From: Aureimonas sp. SA4125
GTDB lineage: Bacteria > Pseudomonadota > Alphaproteobacteria > Rhizobiales > Rhizobiaceae
Direction of reading: 5' to 3'
DNA: 64,000 nt
NCBI RefSeq assembly: GCF_019973775.1
Contig: NZ_AP025032.1
Span: 558,001-622,000, forward strand
Below, one piece after another: positions 54,982-63,998 of this stretch (the stretch's first letter is position 1; each line of letters starts with the position of its first letter). The notes beneath the pieces were generated by a model. The model saw only the letters and a list, made by a program, of their open reading frames with translations. It was not told the DNA's origin and did not search any database. The translations under genes and the position numbers were made by a program.

Positions 54982-56807
54982 GCTGCGTCCTTCAGTCTGG
55001 CCTGGGCGCGAGGCAGGACAAGATGCAAGGCCGCCCCGCACCCGACGCCCGGGCTCGTGGCGAAGAGCCTGCCGTTCATTGCGTTCACGGCGTTGGCGGA
55101 CCAGTGAAGGCCGGTGCCCCCCGAGCGGTCCCGCCGGGTGGAAAACCCCTTCTCGAAGATCGTCTCCAGCCGGTCCGGGTCTATGCCCTCGCCATCGTCC
55201 CGAAGAGTCACGTCGAGGCAGGCAACCCCGCCGACGTCGATTTCCGCGGCGGTGATCTCGATGCGGCCATGGCCCCGGCCCGTAGCCTCGATGGCTTCCG
55301 CAGCATTTACGAGCAGATTGCCGAGGACCTGTTCGAGGGCGATCCGGTGTCCCAGCAAGACGGCGCCCGCCTCGACATCGGCCGTCACCACGATGCCAGC
55401 CTTTCCGCCGATCAGCCTCGCGGCTTTCCCGACGGAGGAGGCAAGGTCGATCGGCTCGGCCACCCTCTCGCCCTGGGACATGCCGTCCGCCTCCTTTAGG
55501 ATCTCATCGACGTGACGAACCATGGAGGCAAGCGTCTCCAGGTCTGCCCGACGCTCTTTCGCCTCATCGAGAAGCTTGGCGGTGGACATGGCGACGAACT
55601 GCTGCAACTTGGCGATCCGTTCCGGGGGCAGGGCTGGATCGGCAACCTGCTCCAGGGCCGTCTCCAGATTCCGCTTCCATGGCGCCTCCTCCCGGCGCGC
55701 AAGGTCCCAGGAGATGGCGCCGATCGGGCTGATCGCGTTGCGCACATTGTGGAGGATGCCGGCGGCCTGATCGGCGGCGCCGTGACGGTAGTCCCTCTCG
55801 CGCAGTCTGTCGCGGAGGTCGGCGAGCTGTATCGCCATGGCATTGAACGAGGAAATCGTCTCGCTCAGTTCGTCGTCCCTCTTATCCTCCGCGATCGGCT
55901 CGAGGTGCCCCGTCATGCCCACCTGCCTGAGGTGGTCCCTTATGGCTTCAACCCGCCCGATCGCGATGTGGCGCAGAGCGAGGCCAAGGGTTGCAATGAG
56001 CAGGAACCCGCCGAGGATCAGCAACGCCATGGCCGCCCAGACGGCTTGACGACCAGCCGCGGATATGGACCGTCCGGTCTTCGAAACCACCGTCAGGAGC
56101 GGAGCGCCATCCAACCCGGTGACGGTCGAGCGAACCTCGATGACGTCGCCGTTCCGGATGATCTCTTCGGTCGTCGCGGCGTCCGTTCCGGCGGGCAGCA
56201 ATTCGAAGTCGACCTTCGTCTGGTCCCGCAGGGCCGCGGTGTCGAGGATACGCCCGAAAAGCAGCGTTCCCGCCGCCGGGCCGGTTCTCTCGGAGGTGAG
56301 GATCGGTGCATATCCGACGGCGACGATTCCCCTGTCGGTCCTGATGAAGCCCGAACGTGAACCCGGCTCCCTGAAGGGAACGCGCAGCGGGTGACGGGCG
56401 GGCAGGGTTTCGGACGGCAAGAGCTTCACGCCCTCGGTTTCTTCTTCGGAGAAGTCGTACCCGTCGTCGAGAATGACCTTCCCCGTCGTATCCAGCGTCA
56501 GGAAGTAGTTGAGGCTGAGAGCCTTGATCGAGTCCGCATTGACGTTCTTGGCCAGGTAGTCGGCCTTTTCCCCGGCCATGAACGCGTAGCTGTCGTCCCA
56601 GAACGCATAGTCGCGGGCTGAAGCCGAGACCTGCGCTTCCTGACTTTGCAGGGCCTGCAGCACCCGGCTCTGATTGCGCGACGCCACCTCGCCCTCGAGA
56701 TCGAGGAAGCTCGGCATGACGGTCAATTCCAGCGCGGCGAGGTTCAGAAGTGCTGAAACGCCGACCACGGCACCGAGAGCGAGATTGATTTTACTGACGA
56801 TGCGCAT
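54978..56807 (-). CDS. CHASE4-domain sensor histidine kinase
   Basis: 609 residues. TM1 at about 7-29, a periplasmic CHASE4 domain (DYAFWDDSYAFMAGEKADYL, about 40-245), TM2 at about 262-284, HAMP, then the kinase. The phospho-acceptor box is GILHNVRNAISPIGAIS, a variant form of the H box. ATP-binding N box NLLVNAAEAIEA, G1 LRDDGEGIDPD and G2 GGTGLHWSAN are present. It is the upstream gene of the kinase-regulator pair and senses an extracellular signal. Confidence 0.9.
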   Translation of the reverse strand: MRIVSKINLALGAVVGVSALLNLAALELTVMPSFLDLEGEVASRNQSRVLQALQSQEAQVSASARDYAFWDDSYAFMAGEKADYLAKNVNADSIKALSLNYFLTLDTTGKVILDDGYDFSEEETEGVKLLPSETLPARHPLRVPFREPGSRSGFIRTDRGIVAVGYAPILTSERTGPAAGTLLFGRILDTAALRDQTKVDFELLPAGTDAATTEEIIRNGDVIEVRSTVTGLDGAPLLTVVSKTGRSISAAGRQAVWAAMALLILGGFLLIATLGLALRHIAIGRVEAIRDHLRQVGMTGHLEPIAEDKRDDELSETISSFNAMAIQLADLRDRLRERDYRHGAADQAAGILHNVRNAISPIGAISWDLARREEAPWKRNLETALEQVADPALPPERIAKLQQFVAMSTAKLLDEAKERRADLETLASMVRHVDEILKEADGMSQGERVAEPIDLASSVGKAARLIGGKAGIVVTADVEAGAVLLGHRIALEQVLGNLLVNAAEAIEATGRGHGRIEITAAEIDVGGVACLDVTLRDDGEGIDPDRLETIFEKGFSTRRDRSGGTGLHWSANAVNAMNGRLFATSPGVGCGAALHLVLPRAQARLKDAA

Positions 56808-57066
56808 GAGGCCCTCCGCCTCGGACCCTATGGCTCATCACTTAACGAATGGCTTGATGTCACGTCCAGAATTTTGGTGGCCGCGACCCGGGAGCTGGGG
56901 GAGGGGTTGCAAGCCTGCACAGCGGGGTGAGGAAACTGTTCGCCTGAAGGCGCCGGACCCGTGGCGGAACCTGATGGCTCCGCAGCGACATTCCCGGCAT
57001 GCGAAGGTCAAGCAACTGTTGGATGCCCGTGACGTTACAGCCTTATCGAGATCGATGGAGGCCGAT

Positions 57067-57252
57067 ATGGCAGAGAAGCATACACCCCAGGGGCGAGCGC
57101 AGGATCGTGCGAAGGTCGCCGGCGGACAGACGCACGAAGTCGCGTACGAAGCCCAGAAGAAGGGCGTCAGCCGGGAGGATGTTCGCGAGGCGGTGAAGGA
57201 CGTCGGCAACAGCCGCAAGAAGGTCGAGGAGCAGCTCGACAAGGGCAAATAG
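57067..57252 (+). CDS. DUF3606 domain small protein
   Basis: 61 residues from ATG 57067; GGAGG lies five bases upstream, and the in-frame ATG at 57055 overlaps that site. The sequence EVAYEAQKKGVSREDVREAV and KDVGNSRKKVEEQL is the DUF3606 pattern, a short three-helix domain common in Hyphomicrobiales. It is very rich in Lys/Glu and has no Cys. Function unknown; stress association is sometimes suggested for such small basic proteins. Confidence 0.75.
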   Translation: MAEKHTPQGRAQDRAKVAGGQTHEVAYEAQKKGVSREDVREAVKDVGNSRKKVEEQLDKGK

Positions 57253-57263
57253 TCTGTCTCTGC

Positions 57264-57288
57264 ACCCTCGGCCCTCCGGTCCGAGGGT
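57264..57288 (+). terminator. Hairpin after the DUF3606 gene, possible terminator
   Basis: Arms ACCCTCGG (57264-57271) and CCGAGGGT (57281-57288) pair perfectly around nine bases, starting 12 bases after the stop. No T run follows (GGGGTCGCC), so it would be a weak intrinsic terminator or a 3'-end stabiliser. Confidence 0.45.
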
Positions 57289-57442
57289 GGGGTCGCCCAA
57301 GGGGTGGCCGACGCCCGCCGAGGCCGCTGACTTTCGGCAACAGGAACGTCGATCGGCAGCAAGCGGAGCGCGAGAACCGCCGCGAGATCAAAGGCGATAC
57401 GGCGAGATTTCTCACCCCGATCGCTGTCCTCCATCGCTGCGG

Positions 57443-58516
57443 CTACTTCGGCAGATCGAAGAGGTCGGCGAGAAAGGTGGCAGGCCCCTCTTCGAAGCGA
57501 GCCGGAGCCGGGCTGTCGCAAAGAACGAGGATTTTGTCGCGTCCGCCAGCCCCATCCCAGAGCGCCAGACCCTCCGGATGATCGACGCCGCGACCAACCG
57601 GCAAATAGAACAGGCGCTCGGGTCGGTGGAGCGCGACCACATCCTGCCCTGACGCCGGTTCGTTCGCCCAGTCTCGCCAGACATAGAGCGCGCACGGGCC
57701 AGAAAGGCTCGATGTCGGACCCGCCAGGATCAGGAGGTCGTCGCCGCACCGCTTGAGATCGCGGATACCGAGCCCCTCGAGATCCAGAAGCCGCTTCAGG
57801 GGCGGCAGACCGAGCTTCAGCCTGCCGCTCGCTCCCACCTGGATCTCCAGCTCCAGGAGGACGGCGAAATCGCGGATCACCGGTCCGCGCATGCCGAGCG
57901 CGACGCGGGGGGCCGCGACCGCGATGCCCTCGATATCGACGCCGCCTTCCTTGGCCGGAATGGCCGTGAAGGGCGCAATCAGCGGATCGGCCCGCAGCAT
58001 CTCGGCAAGCTTGTTGCCGCGCTTGGTCTGGCGGAGAAGTCCCGCGCGGCGATCCCCGTCCGACCGGGTGGGGCGAAACACACCCGGCGCCTGCGGGTCC
58101 TCGACCAGCGGAATTCGCGCCAGCACGCAGCGGGGCCGCGTGTCCTTGAGGTCGGCGAGCTTGCCGAGATCGATGCGAAGGCCGGGCGACTTATCGGGCT
58201 TGTTGCGGGTGCGGGCATGGCTGCCGACGACCCACAGCCACCCGTCCTCGGCCGACAGGCCTTCGATGTCGACTTCCGCGTCGGGCTCCAGGAGATCGAG
58301 CAGATCCGCCAGCCTGTAGCGGTCATGCGCGACGCTGAGACCCGCTGTGTCGAGGGTCAGGACCTCGAGAACCGCCATCTCGTCGCCTGCGAGAAAGAGA
58401 CTTCTTCCGACCCGGGTTCCCGCCGACAAGTTGTGCTTGGGATCCTCGCCATCGGCGTTGGCGAGCTTCAGCAAAACCTGGGCTACGGGTTTGGCGGGAA
58501 GGAGCGGAGATTTCAT
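57443..58516 (-). CDS. DUF3616 domain-containing protein
   Basis: 357 residues from ATG 58516 (GGAGCGGAG upstream); an in-frame extension to 58738 has no site. Beta-propeller-like repeats with family stretches VDIEGLSAEDGWLWVVGSHA, GGVDIEGIAVAAPRVALGMR, LDLEGLGIRDL and HPEGLALWD. Each has a D/E-x-EG-(L/I)A core as in other phytase-like/esterase-like propellers (DUF3616). No signal peptide, so it is cytoplasmic. Role unknown; single-gene unit. Confidence 0.85.
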   Translation of the reverse strand: MKSPLLPAKPVAQVLLKLANADGEDPKHNLSAGTRVGRSLFLAGDEMAVLEVLTLDTAGLSVAHDRYRLADLLDLLEPDAEVDIEGLSAEDGWLWVVGSHARTRNKPDKSPGLRIDLGKLADLKDTRPRCVLARIPLVEDPQAPGVFRPTRSDGDRRAGLLRQTKRGNKLAEMLRADPLIAPFTAIPAKEGGVDIEGIAVAAPRVALGMRGPVIRDFAVLLELEIQVGASGRLKLGLPPLKRLLDLEGLGIRDLKRCGDDLLILAGPTSSLSGPCALYVWRDWANEPASGQDVVALHRPERLFYLPVGRGVDHPEGLALWDGAGGRDKILVLCDSPAPARFEEGPATFLADLFDLPK

Positions 58517-58740
58517 GGCGTCTGCTTTCACTCTATCGACTATCCCAGGACCAACTGTCCCCCCATCGCCCCGTTCCCGGTGCCGGCAAATTTCAGGGCC
58601 CGCACACTCCCTGGCGTCGTCGGCCGGACTTTCCCTGCGTTGCCGAAGGACGACGTCGACACTATTTCCGGACTTCCCCTGTCCGGGCCCCTCTGGCGAG
58701 ACTTTTCTCGCGATGTCGGACACATCCAGAAGGTCCAAAC

Positions 58741-59040
58741 ATGCAGGAATTTTTCTTCGCAGTGATCTCGTTCTTCCTCATCGAGCCCTTGCAGTCCGCC
58801 ATGACTGATCGCTTCGGCAACATCTCTCGCGAGCAGTTTGCTGGCGTGACCTCCTGTATCCGGGAGGCAACGCCGGTCCTCGTCGGCCAGGTAACCAACG
58901 ATCCCTGGCAGACAGCCACGCATGTTTTCGGAATCTGGAGCGGGACGACCCCGCCTGAGGACATCCTCGCTGCGACCACCCCTGGCTGCGCCGAGACCGT
59001 TCGATCCCTGGAGGGGGCGGGTGCACAGGCGGAGAGCTGA
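58741..59040 (+). CDS. Small hypothetical membrane-anchored protein
   Basis: 99 residues. ATG 58741 has AGAAGG nine bases upstream. The N-terminus MQEFFFAVISFFLIEPLQSA is a hydrophobic anchor or signal; the mature part has two cysteines (TSCIREATPV and PGCAETV) that could form a disulfide, and a DPWQTATHVFGIW segment. I do not know its function. It lies between two convergent-facing minus-strand units, in DNA otherwise without genes. Confidence 0.5.
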   Translation: MQEFFFAVISFFLIEPLQSAMTDRFGNISREQFAGVTSCIREATPVLVGQVTNDPWQTATHVFGIWSGTTPPEDILAATTPGCAETVRSLEGAGAQAES

Positions 59041-59099
59041 GCCCGCTCGCAAGGTTGCATGCACCGGCACGATGGGGACTGACGCCAGCCTCTCCTTAC

Positions 59100-60386
59100 C
59101 TATTGGCGACCCGCGGGCTGCGTCGCGTACCAGGCGGAGACGGCGGCGATCTGCTCGTCGGTGAGGTGGATCGCGATCTTGTCCATCACATGCGACCGGC
59201 TGGTGCCGCCGCGCTTTCCGTCCCGCCAGAGCTTGAGGTGCGTCGCGAGATACCAGTCCGGCTGTCCCGCGAGAAAGGGATAAAGGGCCCGCTCCGCCGA
59301 GGCGGTCTGGCTCGGCGCGGTGCCGTGGCAGCTGTCGCAGGCCGGCAGCTTGCGATCGGGCAATCCCTGCGTCGCCAGTCTCCGCCCGAGATCGACGAGA
59401 CCCGCCTGGTCGTAGGGAGCTCCATAGGCCGCCGTATCGGGGACGACGCGGGCGAGCGCCATCCGGCTTCTTGTGAGGTCGGAGCCGGCAGCGGCCGTCA
59501 CGGCCGTGTCGATGGCAGCGGCTGGCCCTGAAGGAGGAGTCGGCGCAATTGCCGGGTTCCGTGCCGGCTCGGACGCGTAGTGGCGGGCCAGATCCTTCAG
59601 GACGGCGTCCTCGTAGCGCCGCGCCGGTCCCTGCATGTAGCCGCTCTGGCGGGTGCCGGCGGCATAGGCGCGAAGCGTCTCCAGAAGGTAGCCTTCGGGC
59701 TGCCCGGCGATGATCGGGATGGCACCGATTCTCGCGCCACCCGGCGTGACGACGCCGCGCCCGTCGCGGCCGTGGCAGCGCGCGCAGTCCTGGAGCGCGA
59801 TGTCCCCGACGGCGCTGAGCGCCGTGCTGACGCCGGTCGGCGGCAGCAGCGTCGTCCCGGTGCCGCCGAGCGCCATGTCGGCATAGTCGGCTGGCGACAG
59901 GGAGGGCAGGGCCCGCAGAAACGCCGCCATCGCCCAGGCCTCGTCGGGGCGCTCCTGGCTGACCCAGGCGGGCATTCCGGAATATTTGATGCCATGCTGG
60001 ACGATCCAGAACAGCTCGGGGTCGCTCCAGCGTCCGACCTGGCCCTCCAGCCGCGGCGGCGGCGGCATCATCGCCGCCGTCGTCGGCGATTGGGCAATGC
60101 CGGGCGCGCCGTGGCAGAAGGCGCATTCGGTGGCAAAGTGCCCGGCCGCGCGGCGCACAAGCGTGGGGTCGGCAAGGTCGAGCCCTTCCGGCACCTCGAC
60201 CGACAGGGCCTGCGTCGCCACGGCATTGCGCATCGTCCAGTGCAGGAACCAGCTGACCGGCGAGTAGTGGCCCGAAGAGGCCGAGATCGAGACGAGGCCC
60301 GACCAGCCGACGACAAGCGCCATCAGGACACCGGCGGCGACAAGGGCGAGTCCCGTCTTCCAGGTGAGGATGAAGCCGATCTTCAT
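59100..60386 (-). CDS. Triheme c-type cytochrome
   Basis: 428 residues. One N-terminal membrane anchor (about 10-34), then three c-type heme motifs: CAFCHG (residue 88), CARCHG (about 198) and CDSCHG (about 352), each in a class I cytochrome c domain with distal Met candidates (YSGMPAWVS; SGYMQGPARR; SHVMDKIA). Located in the periplasm on the membrane anchor, it likely gives electrons to the oxidase encoded upstream. The start overlaps ctaG by four bases. It resembles membrane-anchored dihaem/trihaem donors seen with caa3- and alcohol-dehydrogenase-type chains. Confidence 0.88.
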   Translation of the reverse strand: MKIGFILTWKTGLALVAAGVLMALVVGWSGLVSISASSGHYSPVSWFLHWTMRNAVATQALSVEVPEGLDLADPTLVRRAAGHFATECAFCHGAPGIAQSPTTAAMMPPPPRLEGQVGRWSDPELFWIVQHGIKYSGMPAWVSQERPDEAWAMAAFLRALPSLSPADYADMALGGTGTTLLPPTGVSTALSAVGDIALQDCARCHGRDGRGVVTPGGARIGAIPIIAGQPEGYLLETLRAYAAGTRQSGYMQGPARRYEDAVLKDLARHYASEPARNPAIAPTPPSGPAAAIDTAVTAAAGSDLTRSRMALARVVPDTAAYGAPYDQAGLVDLGRRLATQGLPDRKLPACDSCHGTAPSQTASAERALYPFLAGQPDWYLATHLKLWRDGKRGGTSRSHVMDKIAIHLTDEQIAAVSAWYATQPAGRQ

Positions 60387-61099
60387 GGCGAGACTCCCGG
60401 CCGGGCGGGGCGCGTGGCGAAGGAGGCTTCGGGCTCGGTCCCATCGGGACCCCTGAGGACGGAGGCAAGCAGCATGAGGCCGCCGGCAAGATAGCTGGCG
60501 CCGCCGACGATCAGCATGATGACGCCGCCCAGCGCCTGGTCCTCCACCGGCGTCATCGCCGCCGCCGGCGCGCAGAGATCGGCGCAGGCATAGAGCGGGC
60601 GCGGCGAGAACAGGAGCAGCGCGCCGAGGAGCGTCATGTGCATGGACGTCACCAGCAGGGCTCCGACGCCGGCTGCCCGTGTCGCCAGCCGGTCGCTGCC
60701 CGCCGCCGCGCCGAGCGCGCTCGCCCAGACGAGGACGCCGGCAAAGAGGAACGAGCCCTGTTCGGCGAGGAAGATCGGCGCCGAGAGGCGGGCGGCGTCA
60801 TGCAGTGCCGGCGCGTGCCAGCCCCAGACCACCGCGAACTCGGCGAAGGTGGCGGCGAGCGCCAGCTGCGGCGGGATGCCTCGAAAAATGCCCGGCTGCA
60901 GGCGCGTGAGGCCGAGCACCAGGAGGGGCGAAGCGATCGCGACGATGCCCATGTGCATCACCATATGCGCCGCGAACGAGCCACGCGCGCGCTCCGGCAG
61001 CGGCCCGAGCCAGAGAAACGCGAGGAGGGCGAGGCCTGCCAGCAGCGGCCACAGCCGGAGCTTGCCGGGCAAGGCGGCGGAGGGATGAGCCGTGGTCAT
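60383..61099 (-). CDS. ctaG: Cytochrome c oxidase assembly protein, caa3-type CtaG
   Basis: 238 residues from ATG 61099 with about seven membrane helices. Motifs of the caa3_CtaG family: FAAHMVMHMGIVAIASPLLV, VWGWHAPALHDAARLS, SFLFAGVLVWASAL and VTSMHMTLLGALLLF. The histidine-methionine clusters fit a role in copper delivery to the oxidase CuB centre. This protein is not related to Cox11, which is also called CtaG. Overlaps on both sides (ATGA) place it in the oxidase operon. Confidence 0.9.
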   Translation of the reverse strand: MTTAHPSAALPGKLRLWPLLAGLALLAFLWLGPLPERARGSFAAHMVMHMGIVAIASPLLVLGLTRLQPGIFRGIPPQLALAATFAEFAVVWGWHAPALHDAARLSAPIFLAEQGSFLFAGVLVWASALGAAAGSDRLATRAAGVGALLVTSMHMTLLGALLLFSPRPLYACADLCAPAAAMTPVEDQALGGVIMLIVGGASYLAGGLMLLASVLRGPDGTEPEASFATRPARPGVSP

Positions 61100-61473
61100 C
61101 GGCAATCCACGAAGACAAGCGCCGGCATCGCGCCGAAGGTCACCGCCACGAAGGACAGAGCGGCGAGGAGCAGGCTGGAGAATTCCATGAAGCGCTCGCG
61201 ATCCTCGGCCGTGTCCGCGCTGTGGGGAGACTTGCCCTCGCCCGCCCGCCACTCGCGAAAGGCGCGCCAGCCGATCGCCGCGATCGCGGCAAGGGAGACG
61301 ATCGTGGCGACCGCGATCGCGATACGCGTGCCCTCGATGGTCTGGAAGATCCGCGCATTCGGCGCGCAGTCATAGGCGGCGACGACATAGCAGAAGAGGA
61401 AATGCAGCGCCCAGATCGTCGGCGTCGCGATCAGCGTCCAGAGCGTGTCGCGGGTCTGGTTCGGAAGTTCCAT
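61096..61473 (-). CDS. Small membrane protein of the caa3-type oxidase operon
   Basis: 125 residues, four predicted helices (about 16-33, 48-68, 92-112, with a short fourth). Starts with ATG overlapping the ctaD stop by one base and ends overlapping the ctaG start by four. IWALHFLFCYVVAAYDCAP and a C-terminal AVTFGAMPALVFVDC are shared in layout with the orphan protein at 18157-18513, which also follows an oxidase tail. The conserved single Cys-like positions at the loop and C-terminus are notable. Probably an accessory subunit or assembly factor; not the classical subunit IV by sequence. Confidence 0.7.
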   Translation of the reverse strand: MELPNQTRDTLWTLIATPTIWALHFLFCYVVAAYDCAPNARIFQTIEGTRIAIAVATIVSLAAIAAIGWRAFREWRAGEGKSPHSADTAEDRERFMEFSSLLLAALSFVAVTFGAMPALVFVDCR

Positions 61474-63998
61474 CAGGAGCCTCCCGAAGCCAGCGGGAAC
61501 AGTGCGACGGTCGCGACGGTCACGAGGGCCATCACGGCCATGAAGTGCCAGTAGAGCGCGACGTTGCGGATATCGATGTCGTGCGTCGGCGTCAGCAGGC
61601 CGCACAGCGACCGCGCCAGGCAGTAGAACAGCATCAGCGCGCCGACCGCGGCGTGCAGCGCCGTCCAGATGCACAGCGTCCAGACGATGGCGGGATAGAC
61701 GTGAACGGTCGGCTCGAGGCCGGTCGCATGGGGTCCCCAGAGAAGCGCGCCACCGGCACCCAGCGCGAGCACGCCGCCGAGGCCCATGCAGGCGCGCGCG
61801 GCACCCAGCCGCCCGGCGCTGTTCAGCGACTGGATGAGGCGCGCGGCGGCCCAGGCGAGCGCGAAGAGGACGACCGAGACCCCCGGCCAGAAAAGGCCGG
61901 GGCCGTCGACGCCCGGCGGCGGGAAGTCGCCATGGATGGTGAAGAAGAAGAAATAGCCGAACACCAGGCTGAAGAAGGCGGTGGCATCGCCCGTCATGGT
62001 GATGAACATCGCCCACCACGACACCGACGCCGGACCCGACGTATAGAGCGGCAGGACGAGACCGAGGCCGACATCCTTCCTCGGCTTTTCCGGGATGAAG
62101 GACGTTCCGCGCCAGAGCCAGACGAGGATCGAGGCGATCGTCAGGCCGAGCGCGACGAGGGTCGCCATCCAGTAGTGGAAGGTGGCGAGAATGAACATCG
62201 CGCCGGTCACGACCGCGGCGATCATCGGCATGAAGCTCGGGCCGGGAACCCTCAGCACCTGGATCGGCTCGGCGTCGAGCACGCCCGTCACCATGGTCTC
62301 GCGCTTCATCTCCTCGGCGTCCGGCATGTAGAAGCGGCCGGCATCGTAGTCGGCGATGAAGTTCTTCTGCTCCCAGATCGGATAGCGGCTGGTGATGATC
62401 GGCACCGAGCGCACGCCCCAGGTCTTGCCCGGCATCTCCGCCAGCCATTCCAGCGTGCCGGCATTCCAGGGATTGCGCTCGGCATAGGGCTGCCGCCCGC
62501 GCGGCCTCAGCACGTCGAAGACGACGACGAGGAAGCCGGTCGCAAAGATGAAGGCGCCGACCGAGGAGATCATGTTGGCGGTGCCGAGGCCGAGCGCTTC
62601 CGGATAGGTCCAGACCCTTCGCGGCATGCCGACGAGGCCCGACCAGTGCATCGGCAGGAAGGCCGTGTTGAAGCCGACGAACATCAGCCAGAACGCCCAG
62701 CGTCCGAGCCGCGCCGAGAGCTGCCGGGCGAAGGCGAGCGGGAAATAGTAGTAGGCGCCGGCAACGAGCGGAAACAGCATGCCGCCGATCAGGACATAGT
62801 GGAGATGCGCGACGACGAAGTAGGTGTCGTGCGCCTGCCAGTCGAAGGGCGCCATCGCCACCATGACCCCGGTGAGCCCGCCGAGCACGAAGATCGCCAG
62901 CGCCCCCGAGACGAACAGCATCGGGATCGAATAGATCACCCGGCCGGTCATCAGCGTGGCGAGAAACACGAAGATCTGCACGCCGGTCGGGATCGCCACA
63001 GCCTCCGACGCGGCCGAGAAGAAGCCGAGCGAGATCGCCGGCAGGCCGGTGGAGAACATGTGGTGGGCCCAGAGGCCGAAGGACAGGAAGCCCGTGCCGA
63101 CGGCGGCCAGCACGATCCAGGAATAGCCGAGAAGCGAGCGCTGCGCGAAGGTCGGCACGATCATCGCGAGCAGCGCGATCGCCGGCAGGAAGACGATGTA
63201 GACTTCCGGGTGGCCAAAAATCCAGAACAGGTGCTGCCACAGCATCGGATCGCCGCCTCGGGTCGGATCGAAGAACGGCCAGTCGAACAGGCGCTCCAGC
63301 TCGAACAGGATGTCGCCGGCGATGAGAGGCGGGAAGGCGAAGAGGATCATGGTCGCCACGACCAGCACATACCAGGCGTAGAGCGGCATGAGGTTCAGCC
63401 GCATGCCCGGCGGCCGGCACTTCAGCGTGCCGACGATCAATTCGACGGCCGCGGCGATCGAGGCGACTTCGATGAAGGAAAGGCCGAGCAGCCAGATGTC
63501 GGCGCCGTAGCCGGGGGTAAAGCGCTCCTCGGTGGTCAGCGGCGGGTACATGAACCAGCCGGAATTGGGCGCGGCGTTGAAGAACAGCGAGCCGCAGACG
63601 AAGATGCCGCCGATCAGGAAGCACCAGTAACCGAAGGCGGAAAGCCGGGGGAAGGGCAGGTCGCGGGCGCCGAGCATCTGCGGCAGGATGATGATCGCCA
63701 CCGCCTCGAAGACCGGAACGGCGAACAGGAACATCATCGCCGTACCGTGCAGCGTATAGACCTGATTGTAGAAATTGGCGGTGAGGAAATCGTTGTCGGG
63801 CACGGCGAGCTGCACCCGGATCATCAGCCCGAGCACGCCCGCAAACAGCATGAAGGCGAACGAGGTCGCGGTGTACCAGATGCCGATGGAGGTGTTGTTG
63901 ACGTCGGACCAGTAGCGCCAGCCTTTCGGCGAGGCCCAGACCGCCTCCAGGCGCTCCTCCTGCGCCTTCTGGACGAGGGTCTCCTCCGCATCCGTCAT
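61473..63998 (-). CDS. ctaD: Cytochrome c oxidase, fused subunit I and III
   Basis: 841 residues. Residues about 1-600 are subunit I: heme ligand His in VYTLHGTAMMFLFA, CuB His with the cross-linked Tyr in FGHPEVYI, the His pair LWAHHMFSTG, and the heme ligands in VVAHLHYVLIGG. Residues about 640-841 are subunit III-like (SWWAMFITMTGDATAFFSLV ... TALHAAVGALMLFYC). The fusion is typical of caa3/ba-type oxidases. The upstream neighbour, probably subunit II with a cytochrome domain, is off the right edge; the start ATG 63998 is only two bases from the window end. Operon order: ctaD, small protein, ctaG, triheme cytochrome. Confidence 0.95.
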   Translation of the reverse strand: MTDAEETLVQKAQEERLEAVWASPKGWRYWSDVNNTSIGIWYTATSFAFMLFAGVLGLMIRVQLAVPDNDFLTANFYNQVYTLHGTAMMFLFAVPVFEAVAIIILPQMLGARDLPFPRLSAFGYWCFLIGGIFVCGSLFFNAAPNSGWFMYPPLTTEERFTPGYGADIWLLGLSFIEVASIAAAVELIVGTLKCRPPGMRLNLMPLYAWYVLVVATMILFAFPPLIAGDILFELERLFDWPFFDPTRGGDPMLWQHLFWIFGHPEVYIVFLPAIALLAMIVPTFAQRSLLGYSWIVLAAVGTGFLSFGLWAHHMFSTGLPAISLGFFSAASEAVAIPTGVQIFVFLATLMTGRVIYSIPMLFVSGALAIFVLGGLTGVMVAMAPFDWQAHDTYFVVAHLHYVLIGGMLFPLVAGAYYYFPLAFARQLSARLGRWAFWLMFVGFNTAFLPMHWSGLVGMPRRVWTYPEALGLGTANMISSVGAFIFATGFLVVVFDVLRPRGRQPYAERNPWNAGTLEWLAEMPGKTWGVRSVPIITSRYPIWEQKNFIADYDAGRFYMPDAEEMKRETMVTGVLDAEPIQVLRVPGPSFMPMIAAVVTGAMFILATFHYWMATLVALGLTIASILVWLWRGTSFIPEKPRKDVGLGLVLPLYTSGPASVSWWAMFITMTGDATAFFSLVFGYFFFFTIHGDFPPPGVDGPGLFWPGVSVVLFALAWAAARLIQSLNSAGRLGAARACMGLGGVLALGAGGALLWGPHATGLEPTVHVYPAIVWTLCIWTALHAAVGALMLFYCLARSLCGLLTPTHDIDIRNVALYWHFMAVMALVTVATVALFPLASGGS

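Noticed and set aside
61096..63624. An 842-codon minus-strand frame beginning inside ctaD
   Set aside because: Only its last 125 codons (61096-61473) are real, as the small membrane protein; the rest is ctaD read in another frame.
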